DNA of 22,542 nucleotides, from positions 1-22,542 of the IMG/VR virus record IMGVR_UViG_3300015366_000116; one strand, given 5' to 3'. Positions within the stretch are counted from its first letter, which is position 1; each line of letters opens with the position of its first letter. The translations under genes were made by a program, and so were the position numbers. Shown here one piece after another: positions 10,482-18,100 of this stretch. The notes beneath the pieces are model-generated. The model was not told the origin of the DNA, did no database searches, and saw only the letters and a program-made list of their open reading frames with translations. Source of the stretch: a virus.

Positions 10482-10960
10482 TTTTTAAATGCTTGAGTAC
10501 CAAACCAAAAGCTTACAACTGATGCCCAAATAATTTGGGTTTCATCATCCCACAAAATATTTAGCGCAACATCAAATGGCACGTTTGTGTGAATAGCATA
10601 GTAAAAGCCAAATATATCTACAAACACTAATAAACCAAATAAACCAAATGTAATTAGTGGCCGTACTGATGCACGGATATTAATTACCCATTGGCTGGCA
10701 CCTTGTCCAATCGCAATATCGTGTGCATACAACGCCTGGCGTTCATCAGCAGCACTTTGTATTTCTATTTGATGGGTTTTAATTTCTTCAATATGTTCTT
10801 GGGATTGATAGCCAGCAGCTTGCAATTTTAATTGCTGTTCTAGCTGCAATTGGGCTAATTGAAGTTCATGTTTTTTGTCGGATTTGTCTTGGAAAAAATC
10901 AAGTAACTTTGGCAAGCCACCTGATAAAAATGAAATCAGCGTGGAAAATAATGTCATCAT
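10478..10960 (-). CDS. 3TM-type holin
   Basis: The 160 residues have an amphipathic N-terminus (TLFSTLISFLSGGLPKLLDFFQ), a long charged helix, then INIRASVRPLITFGLFGLLVFVDIFGFYYAI, ILWDDETQIIWASVVSFWFGTQAFKK. The RASVRP...FWFG(T/S)(Q/R)A pattern marks the 3TM holin family first described in gene-transfer agents and frequent in phages. It would form inner-membrane lesions for the lysozyme. Tandem ATGs at 10960/10957 follow AAAAGGG. Confidence 0.82.
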   Translation of the reverse strand: MMTLFSTLISFLSGGLPKLLDFFQDKSDKKHELQLAQLQLEQQLKLQAAGYQSQEHIEEIKTHQIEIQSAADERQALYAHDIAIGQGASQWVINIRASVRPLITFGLFGLLVFVDIFGFYYAIHTNVPFDVALNILWDDETQIIWASVVSFWFGTQAFKK

Positions 10961-11580
10961 AACGAACCCTTTTGATCAAAAATCCATTTAATAAACCAAG
11001 CAAAACCACCGATAATAAATGTAATTACAAAACCGCCAATAATGTTGTAAATTAGGTTTAATGTTTTTGCCCTGGCTCTGCGTTTCCGCATCTTTTCAGC
11101 AGCCAACGCTAATCTGGCTTCTGTGGCCGCTTTTCTAGCAGCTTCAGCCTTTTCTTCACGTTCCCTGCGTAATCGGCTTAAACGTTCCCAAAATTCATCC
11201 CACATACCACTTTCATCAAAGTGATAAATCATGATGTGTTTGATCTGGGCGTAATACTGTTTAATTTCCCGATCCATAGCCATCATTTCCATGACGTATT
11301 CAGCATCAGATATTGGATCAGCTACCGGCTCACCAGCCGCTATGGCTAAATCTTGTGCCTTTTTGGCTTCTTCTAAATTGTTTCTACCTAGTTCGTATTT
11401 GCTTGCAGCCGTGAAAAACTTCTTCACAGGTGAAAGTGATTCGCCTAATTTTTTACCCGATTCAACACATTCGTTTATGCTATCAACTGCTTCTTTTGCT
11501 TCGTCAGCCGCAGATTTAATGCTATTAACAACTAGCTTTACACCTTGTATAGCTAACCCTATTGTCATCGGGTCGATCAT
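10957..11580 (-). CDS. helical protein with C-terminal membrane anchor
   Basis: The 207 residues have a helical N-terminal part (VVNSIKSAADEAKEAVDSINECVESGKKLGES), a middle with AEYVMEMMAMDREIKQYYAQIKHIMIY, a charged coiled coil (about 130-172, RLSRLRREREEKAEAARKA) and one membrane segment (about 176-200, IIGGFVITFIIGGFAWFIKWIF). The C-terminal anchor puts the bulk on the cytosolic side, opposite to an Rz-type i-spanin. It is encoded next to the holin, so a lysis-control or virion role is possible. I do not recognise a named family. Confidence 0.65.
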   Translation of the reverse strand: MIDPMTIGLAIQGVKLVVNSIKSAADEAKEAVDSINECVESGKKLGESLSPVKKFFTAASKYELGRNNLEEAKKAQDLAIAAGEPVADPISDAEYVMEMMAMDREIKQYYAQIKHIMIYHFDESGMWDEFWERLSRLRREREEKAEAARKAATEARLALAAEKMRKRRARAKTLNLIYNIIGGFVITFIIGGFAWFIKWIFDQKGSL

Positions 11581-11588
11581 GATGCACC

Positions 11589-11819
11589 TTAATTTTTACC
11601 AAACCAATGTATTAGCCAGCCAACACCTGTACTAAAAGCAGATACAAACAACATTCCCATCCAAAAACCACCACGGCCACGTTCTGCCAGATAGCATAAT
11701 TCTTCTAATTTGGATTCCATCTTGTCTATCTTCTTATTCATTTCCTCTAATTTTTTTTCGTTATTTTCCACGGTATTCCACAATACGCCGTATTTAACTG
11801 GATCAAGTTCAAATGACAT
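11589..11819 (-). CDS. XhlA-like coiled-coil membrane protein
   Basis: It is 76 residues from the ATG at 11819 (GGTGAACGAT ahead); ATGs at 11834/11831 would overlap the fibre gene and have no ribosome site. MSFELDPVKYGVLWNTVENNEKKLEEMNKKIDKMESKLEEL is a short coiled coil, followed by GRGGFWMGMLFVSAFSTGVGWLIHWF, a C-terminal membrane helix. This architecture matches haemolysin XhlA-type proteins that accompany phage holins. It probably helps membrane disruption. Confidence 0.68.
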   Translation of the reverse strand: MSFELDPVKYGVLWNTVENNEKKLEEMNKKIDKMESKLEELCYLAERGRGGFWMGMLFVSAFSTGVGWLIHWFGKN

Positions 11820-11830
11820 ATCGTTCACCA

Positions 11831-12577
11831 TCATGTTTTCATGATGTACGCTAATGCGTAATACGGTGGCAAGTTTGCACCGGTGCCGCTTGTGCCAGCA
11901 GTTGCATTTGTTGTGGCTACTGTAATGCCAGTTGTTGCAGAACCAGTATTTGTTGTGTAAGTGCTACCAGAAGCATTGCCACCAGGTATTGGTGAATTAT
12001 TAGCAAATGCACCTGAATTTTGTTGTGGTACTGTGTGAATATGGCCAGCATCAGTAACAACTGAAGTTGCAGTATGTGTATGCGACACAACAATTGCATC
12101 AGCACTACCACCAGTTGCACCAACTGCATAAGTAGAACCAGCCGCAACAACAAAACGATCACGTAAATCTGGCGTTCCATTTGATCCATTACATAATGCC
12201 CATCCTGACGGTACAGAACCAATTGATCCTGACCAAAGCATAATCATACCAACAGTAAATGGATCAACTGTTGCCGCTGATGTTTGCAATATTGGGTAAA
12301 GATTATCCAACGTTTGCAAAGTTACACCAGCAGAAGTTTGCAAAACAAACTTGTAGCTATACCCAGTTTGTAACCATATTTCATTAGCGCAACGGCCAGC
12401 CGCATCCAAAATAATTGGGTTTGTGTTTGGCGTTGTACCTGCGTTTGTTGTGTACGTAGTTAACGGTGTGCTAGAACCAGCTTGGTAGGTATAAATTAAT
12501 CCACCAGATAATGGCACCCCGTTATTGTCAAAGAATTGCTGGCCATTGCCAACCGGTGATAAAAGAACTGATGCCAT
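11831..12577 (-). CDS. tail-collar-domain fibre protein
   Basis: The 248 residues have an N-terminal domain (LSPVGNGQQFFDNNGVPLSGGLIYTYQAGSSTPLTTYT, ILDAAGRCANEIWL) that is a shared attachment module of many podovirus fibres. From about residue 105: VGMIMLWSGSIGSVPSGWALCNGSNGTPDLRDRFVVAAGSTYAVGATGG, the tail-collar domain, then VSHTHTATS and a Gly/Thr-rich beta C-terminus with HIHTVPQ. The HTH and HIH triplets are typical of trimeric fibre tips with bound metal. It is a good candidate for receptor binding. Confidence 0.86.
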   Translation of the reverse strand: MASVLLSPVGNGQQFFDNNGVPLSGGLIYTYQAGSSTPLTTYTTNAGTTPNTNPIILDAAGRCANEIWLQTGYSYKFVLQTSAGVTLQTLDNLYPILQTSAATVDPFTVGMIMLWSGSIGSVPSGWALCNGSNGTPDLRDRFVVAAGSTYAVGATGGSADAIVVSHTHTATSVVTDAGHIHTVPQQNSGAFANNSPIPGGNASGSTYTTNTGSATTGITVATTNATAGTSGTGANLPPYYALAYIMKT

Positions 12578-12588
12578 TATTGTTTATC

Positions 12589-15270
12589 CTATTTAATTAA
12601 ATCTTTAATATCAACAAACCTTTTTTGCGTATTTTCTAAAGCTTGTTGTTCTGCTTTAGCTTCTGCTTTTGCACGTTTTGTAGCCGCACGGCCACTTAAA
12701 ATTTCATGCGTTACTAATGCTGGAACACCCATACCAGCACCGCCAGTTACAGTTTCAGCGGCAACTGCACCACCTTTAGTAATTAAATGTTCTTTAATTT
12801 TTGAACCTAATTTTTGTTCAACGTTGATTTTTTGTACTGCTGCGCCTTTGTAACCAGTATCAGTAGCCAAAATATGAACCGCATTGTGGTAATCACGGAA
12901 GTTATTCATTTCTTCCGGCGTAAATAATCTGTTCATTACCTCACTATTTGCTTTCATAAAATCAGTAACTTGTTTTGGTGTCTTTTTAGCAGCCAAATTA
13001 TTAGCAAATTGTGCTTTTATTTCTGCCAAAGCCGCACCAGCTTGTGGTTGTAAATTTTCAGGAACATTTCTTAAAGTTTCAATAACATGGCTGATTTGAT
13101 CCACCGGCATATCAGCAATGTTTTGTGCTATTTTTTCTATCTGAACTTTACGATTAATTTTATTTGGACCTTCAGCGTCTAATATCCTAGATATGCCATT
13201 TGGATTATCTAAAGTATTTTTACGTAATGCTACTAAATCACGGGCTTCTTTATAAAATGGTGTGCTTTGGTCTATATTAGCCAAAACATCTGCATCCACC
13301 GCATCTTTTAATTGACGATGTAAATTAGCGTTTTTACGATCCCAATTTTCATTTAAAAACTTACGAAAATTTTCAGCAGTTTTAGCATCAGTTGGTAATA
13401 AATTACCATCTTTATCCATCATGTTTAATTGCTTCATTCTTGCTTTAGCAATATTAGTTAAACCAATTGTTTCTGTATTAGCTAAAGTTAATGATTCATC
13501 ATTTAAAACATTTGCAATATTTTGCGCTTCAACTGGAATATCTTTAGCAAGATTATCCCGTTCCTTATATATGTTGCTAATAGCATCATCAAAATGCTTT
13601 TCTAAACCTTGTAATGGTTTTAAGATTGTATTACCACGTTTGTAAACCGTGCTTTCATCTAAACCTACAGTTCCACCAGTATTTTTAACTTGTTGTTCAG
13701 CATAATTAGCTAATCGTTTTTGTTCATCCGCAAACTTTTCTTTTAAGAATCCACCAATTGGCGTATCTGTGTTTGATGTAGCATAATTGGTAGCACGTTC
13801 TTTACCTTTACCTTCAATAGCTGCTAAATCTGCCGTATGATCTGATCCCAATACTCTATTTAATGTTTGAGCACGGGCATATTGTTCATCTAATGGCAAA
13901 CCATTTTCAGCATATTTAATTTCAGTAAATGGCGCATCAGGCGTTGTTGGTTTAGCTGATCCAAATGCCGCATTTTCGGTAGCAGGCGTTTCTGTTAGCG
14001 TACCTTCTGCATAAGGTTGACGTTGTGATTCTTCACGTTTTTTTATTTCATCAAAATTACGTTTTAAATTTTCTGCTGGTGTTTCATTTATTGGCGTTTC
14101 TTTTTTAGATTTTAATGCGTCAAATGATGATTGCAAAGTTTGTTTGCCGCCTTGATAAACTTTTTTAGTAACATTTGCTGCAACTGGTGCCGCTTTAATA
14201 GCTGCTGCATTTATAAACCATTCTGCATCAGCTTTTGACATACCAGTTTCTTTAGATATGGCATCAGCACCTTTTTCAATTTTCTTACTAACAAAATTCA
14301 TTGCCCGTTGTGAAGGCTCTGCGTTATACATTGGATCGTTAGTAATACCAAAAGCTTTGCCAATCGGCTTATCAAATAACTGCGTTGTCTTATCTAATAA
14401 TTCTTTTGGCGTAACACTTTGACCAAATATAGCTTTTGCAGCTTCTGAACGTGGCTTTGCTTTGCTAGAAGTGTCTTCAAACAATCTAGCTATTGGCGTT
14501 CCATAAAAATTAACTAAACCACCTACAGTTCCAATAGCAGTATCAGCAGCAGCAGCAGCTTGTTTAGGTAATTGGTTTGTATAGTAATCAGGATTGCTTA
14601 ATGTATTTTTTGCTGCAATTAATTCATTTTTAACGTTTGCATATTGATTTTGAAGTTCTTTTTTTACTTCACCAAGTTGGCCTGTAACTTCTGGCGCAAC
14701 AACATTAGCTGGTGCCGTAGCAACGTTTTGAATTTTTAAATATTTTGCGGATGGGTCAACATCTTCACCGTCAGGTAATGTAATATCTTGATCAACTTTA
14801 GCCCACGGTGCCTTTGGATTGATTTGTACGTGAACTGGATCTTTTGAACCGTATGGGCGATGTAAGCCAAATTTATTTAAATATTCGTCAGGTAATATGC
14901 CAGGCAATATATCTACGGCATCTTCATGAAAATATTCACGGTTTGGATACTTGTCAGGATTAACTGCCATAAAACCAGTATTTTTTGATCCTGACATTCT
15001 GGCTTTGTATTCAGCAGCTTGTTGTTCCCTAGTTCTTCTTCCACTAGTAATTGGTAGCGGTATGCCTTTAGGATTTAATTCCTTGTTAGCCATCCAATCA
15101 GCGTTTAATGCTGCAATACGTTCTTTTAAATCAGGATTGATGTTTTCTATGTCAGCGTTAACATTTACTGGCACTTTTGTATTTACGGGCGCAACTCGTT
15201 CAGGCCGCTTTAAATACTTGGCCGATGGATCAACGTCTTGATCGCCCCAATCAATTGATAAGACTTCCAT
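12589..15270 (-). CDS. large ejection protein with M15-type peptidase domain
   Basis: The 893 residues are probably the P22 gp16-type internal protein that passes into the cell with DNA. Residues 70-150 form a VanY/M15-like zinc peptidase: ITSGRRTREQQ, FHEDAVDILP (His115, Asp120) and DPVHVQIN (His147). It would cut cross-links in peptidoglycan during entry. The peptidase is bracketed by two copies of DVDPSAKYLK (12-21 and 170-179). The rest is mostly helical, with a hydrophobic patch near 845-870 (GGAGMGVPALVTHEIL). The start overlaps the previous stop as TAATG. Confidence 0.76.
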   Translation of the reverse strand: MEVLSIDWGDQDVDPSAKYLKRPERVAPVNTKVPVNVNADIENINPDLKERIAALNADWMANKELNPKGIPLPITSGRRTREQQAAEYKARMSGSKNTGFMAVNPDKYPNREYFHEDAVDILPGILPDEYLNKFGLHRPYGSKDPVHVQINPKAPWAKVDQDITLPDGEDVDPSAKYLKIQNVATAPANVVAPEVTGQLGEVKKELQNQYANVKNELIAAKNTLSNPDYYTNQLPKQAAAAADTAIGTVGGLVNFYGTPIARLFEDTSSKAKPRSEAAKAIFGQSVTPKELLDKTTQLFDKPIGKAFGITNDPMYNAEPSQRAMNFVSKKIEKGADAISKETGMSKADAEWFINAAAIKAAPVAANVTKKVYQGGKQTLQSSFDALKSKKETPINETPAENLKRNFDEIKKREESQRQPYAEGTLTETPATENAAFGSAKPTTPDAPFTEIKYAENGLPLDEQYARAQTLNRVLGSDHTADLAAIEGKGKERATNYATSNTDTPIGGFLKEKFADEQKRLANYAEQQVKNTGGTVGLDESTVYKRGNTILKPLQGLEKHFDDAISNIYKERDNLAKDIPVEAQNIANVLNDESLTLANTETIGLTNIAKARMKQLNMMDKDGNLLPTDAKTAENFRKFLNENWDRKNANLHRQLKDAVDADVLANIDQSTPFYKEARDLVALRKNTLDNPNGISRILDAEGPNKINRKVQIEKIAQNIADMPVDQISHVIETLRNVPENLQPQAGAALAEIKAQFANNLAAKKTPKQVTDFMKANSEVMNRLFTPEEMNNFRDYHNAVHILATDTGYKGAAVQKINVEQKLGSKIKEHLITKGGAVAAETVTGGAGMGVPALVTHEILSGRAATKRAKAEAKAEQQALENTQKRFVDIKDLIK

Positions 15271-16706
15271 TATTGAAAATTACCTATATGTAAATCATGA
15301 ATAACTTGACTTTTTTCTTTAATCTTGTCCAATTCTTTTGGTGTCATTTTGCTTGTAATTTCTTGAATACGAGTATGTTTTTCGTTTTCAGACAAGTTAG
15401 AAGTTGAAATATTTCGTATTTGAAAAATACGTGGATCGTAATTTTCTTTCCATGCGCTTTCAAATTTTTGCGCTTGAATCCTGCCGTTAATGTCACCACG
15501 TTTTTCAATAAATTTATTCAAGCCTGTATTAAACATTTCAGCCGCTGTAGATTCAGCTTTAATTTGTTTCATAATTTCTTTTAATGCTTCTGGGCTAATT
15601 TTTTCACTTCCGCTAAGTTTAGCGTTAAGTTCACGGGATGAATCAGTTTTATCTAATCCCATAACAGCCGCATTTCTAGCTTGTACTTGTGCAAGATTTT
15701 TAACCAATTCATCAAGTTTTGGATTTTCAAAAACCCATCCTAAACCTTGAGTAAATTTTTGTCCTAATTTAGAACCACTTGCAGACTTTAATAAATCTTC
15801 AACATTACGAACATTTTGTAACAAATCTTTTGGAATTTGTGCACTTGCAATTGTGTTTTTAATTAAAGTATTGCCAGTATCGTAGGCATTTTTTTGAATT
15901 TCATTTAAATTAAGAATACCGCTTGTTTGCGCTTTGTAATTTAAACTTTCATCTTCATTAATTAATTTTCGCTTTTGTTTATTAGTTTGTGTTGGTGCCG
16001 GTGTTGGCGTACCGCTTCCACCACCCAATGGTGCAGCTTCAACAGTAGGTTTGCTACCTGCAACTGATGGTTGCGTAACAATACCAACGGCTTGCCCACC
16101 TACTGTGCCGGTTGTTGCTTTAGGTGCAAACATTGCATTTTGATCTTGAGGCGATAGCAATTGATTTGCTGTTTGCAATGCAATTTTAGGCAAATCTTTA
16201 CCATCTTTGCCCGCCATATTTAAATTTGAAATGGCTGCATCAGCATAACGATGAATATTTTTGCTGTTTGGAAATTGTTCTTTAAGATTGTTTAAAGCAC
16301 TTTGATAAACTTTTGGGTCTTGTACACCAGCATAAGCCAATGATGAATATACTGCGCCAACAACATTACGTTCTTTGTTGTCAAAATTAAGTTTTGCGTC
16401 TTTTGCTTCAGTATTGTTTTTAGCTAAAGTGCTAAGTTTTGCAGCATATTCATGACCTGTTAATGGCGCAATAACTGGCAATACAGAATTTACTTTATCT
16501 ATATCAATATCACCTTGATCATTTAAATAATTGTTTTTGTCTTTCATGAAACCTTGAAATATTTCACGTTCCATTCCAGCCTGTTTAGCTTGTGCAGCTT
16601 GTTGCTGTGCAATATCACCTTGATATGAATACGCTTGCAGTTTTAGCAAATCTGCCAAACTGGTAGGTTGATTTTTAGGTGTTAAATCTACATTAAAGTC
16701 GGCCAT
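15270..16706 (-). CDS. helical ejection (internal virion) protein, gp20-like position
   Basis: The 478 residues are Gln/Lys/Asn-rich and helical (LADLLKLQAYSYQGDIAQQQAAQAKQAG at the start), with a Gly/Pro/Thr linker at about 197-243 separating two helical halves. In sequence detail it is not clearly related to P22 gp20, but it occupies the position between gp7-like and the large ejection protein, and the composition fits. The ATG follows ATGGGG. It is probably part of the trans-envelope channel formed by ejected proteins. Confidence 0.62.
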   Translation of the reverse strand: MADFNVDLTPKNQPTSLADLLKLQAYSYQGDIAQQQAAQAKQAGMEREIFQGFMKDKNNYLNDQGDIDIDKVNSVLPVIAPLTGHEYAAKLSTLAKNNTEAKDAKLNFDNKERNVVGAVYSSLAYAGVQDPKVYQSALNNLKEQFPNSKNIHRYADAAISNLNMAGKDGKDLPKIALQTANQLLSPQDQNAMFAPKATTGTVGGQAVGIVTQPSVAGSKPTVEAAPLGGGSGTPTPAPTQTNKQKRKLINEDESLNYKAQTSGILNLNEIQKNAYDTGNTLIKNTIASAQIPKDLLQNVRNVEDLLKSASGSKLGQKFTQGLGWVFENPKLDELVKNLAQVQARNAAVMGLDKTDSSRELNAKLSGSEKISPEALKEIMKQIKAESTAAEMFNTGLNKFIEKRGDINGRIQAQKFESAWKENYDPRIFQIRNISTSNLSENEKHTRIQEITSKMTPKELDKIKEKSQVIHDLHIGNFQ

Positions 16707-16708
16707 AA

Positions 16709-17371
16709 TTACCCCATTTTCTTCAAGCCATACAGCATAGCGTAATTACTTATACTATTTGCTGCATTACCCCAAGCTTGGCCAGCAGCATTTGTTGCGG
16801 CTGCTTGTGCATTACCAATACTAGATAAAACATTTGAAGCATTAGTAGCGGAACCACTTCCAGCATTAGCTGTAATTGTATTGGCGTTTTGACCAAATTG
16901 AACGCCAGCACCTATATTACTTGCAACGTTAGAACGATTAGCTTGGTATTGATTAAACGCATCAGCCAAAGAATTTTTTGCATAATCTTGGGCAAATTGA
17001 TTTCCACCTTGAATTGCATTACCGCTTATAAGCCCACCACCAGCATTGATCATAGATTTAAAACCACCTAAACCTTGATCTAATCCAAACTGATAATTTG
17101 GCATTAAACGTGTCAAATCATCCATTGACGGTTGATTTGTAAAATAACCATTATTTAAATTTTGGTTGTATAAATTTGCGGCATTTTCGCCGACTGTACG
17201 ATAAGTTGCATTTTGTGCATTTGTCCTATCATACATTTGTTGGTTATATTGCAATGCACGTTCACCTTGTGCAGCATATTGGCCAGCAGCATCTTTTGCC
17301 GCTTGGCCTTGCATATAACCGCCAATTAATTGCGATCCACCAACAATTGCGGCTGCGGCTAAGAATGACAT
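16709..17371 (-). CDS. DNA transfer protein, P22 gp7-like
   Basis: The 220 residues begin MSFLAAAAIVGGSQLIGGYMQ, then AAKDAAGQYAAQGERALQYNQQMYDRT, the conserved N-terminus of P22 gp7-like proteins. A middle LMPNYQFGLDQGLGGFKSMINAGGGLISGNAIQGGNQFAQDYAKNSLADAFNQYQANRSN and a low-complexity Ala/Asn end follow. It is packaged in the head and ejected at infection. AAAGGGAAG precedes the ATG. Confidence 0.82.
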   Translation of the reverse strand: MSFLAAAAIVGGSQLIGGYMQGQAAKDAAGQYAAQGERALQYNQQMYDRTNAQNATYRTVGENAANLYNQNLNNGYFTNQPSMDDLTRLMPNYQFGLDQGLGGFKSMINAGGGLISGNAIQGGNQFAQDYAKNSLADAFNQYQANRSNVASNIGAGVQFGQNANTITANAGSGSATNASNVLSSIGNAQAAATNAAGQAWGNAANSISNYAMLYGLKKMG

Positions 17372-17372
17372 A

Positions 17373-17849
17373 TCAACTTCCCTTTAATAAGTTTTGTTGA
17401 AGTTCTAAAGCCCAATCCTTCAACTTATTGCTAGAATCAAAAAGGGCTTTTTCATCAGGTTCAATTAATTCAGCTTCTATATCGTCTAAATCGGTTTTAT
17501 CCGTTCTATGAACCGTAGTGCCAATAGAATCAACAGTTGCTAAAGTAACCCTTTTTGTTCCACGTTTACACTCAATTATATCGCCCGCTGTTAGCTTCTT
17601 CATACCTTTTTCAGTCCAAGCTATGATTTCACCTTTAGTACAAATAAAGAAATGATCCTTTAAATGAACTTTGCCAACAATTAATGTTCCGGCTTTTCTA
17701 AATACCCTTCGGCAATACATACCATCAGCAAAAAAATGATCTGTAATTAATCCATCAGCCTGAGGAAGCTTTGAAACTTCTTCCTGAAGCTTGTCAATTT
17801 GCTGACGATCAGGTATTTTTGATTCAAGTTGTTCAATAATATTGTTCAT
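17373..17849 (-). CDS. cupin-like virion-associated protein
   Basis: The 158 residues have a helical N-terminal 30 residues, then LITDHFFADGMYCRRVFRKAGTLIVGKVHLKDHFFICTKGEIIAWTEKGMKKLTAGDIIECKRGTKRVTLATVDSIGTTVHRTD, a single beta-barrel of cupin type, then TDLDDIEAEL. I recognise it as a frequent phage protein next to tail genes. The ...H..DHF...G pattern may bind metal, but many phage versions lack activity. The start overlaps the upstream stop as ATGA. Confidence 0.72.
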   Translation of the reverse strand: MNNIIEQLESKIPDRQQIDKLQEEVSKLPQADGLITDHFFADGMYCRRVFRKAGTLIVGKVHLKDHFFICTKGEIIAWTEKGMKKLTAGDIIECKRGTKRVTLATVDSIGTTVHRTDKTDLDDIEAELIEPDEKALFDSSNKLKDWALELQQNLLKGS

Positions 17850-18100
17850 TGGTTGTAATATGGCACTTTGTAAGGCTGGCCATTAACAGTAATGTTAATA
17901 AACCCCACCGGATTAGATGGTAAAGTAGCCGCCCCTTTGGTGGCCGTGGTAGCTGAAGTAAAGTTCAGTATACCAAGAAAAAACTGCTGCCAGGCTCTAG
18001 TTGGCCGCTTTGTTTGTCCATCCAAAAATTCTGATTGTGGGTAAGGATTATTCTGACTATTTGTCCAAATGCCATTACCTGAATTATTGCTACTAGCCAT
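17846..18100 (-). CDS. 84-aa conserved neck-region protein
   Basis: The pattern YPQSEFLDGQTKRPTRAWQQFFLGILNFTSA...LPSNPVGFINITVNGQPYKVPYYN is a small protein that recurs in short-tailed phages beside gp10-like genes. The C-terminal NPVGFI...NG...KVPYYN is strongly conserved in the family. Role unknown, probably structural. It is joined to the gp10-like gene by a TAATG overlap. Confidence 0.7.
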   Translation of the reverse strand: MASSNNSGNGIWTNSQNNPYPQSEFLDGQTKRPTRAWQQFFLGILNFTSATTATKGAATLPSNPVGFINITVNGQPYKVPYYNQ

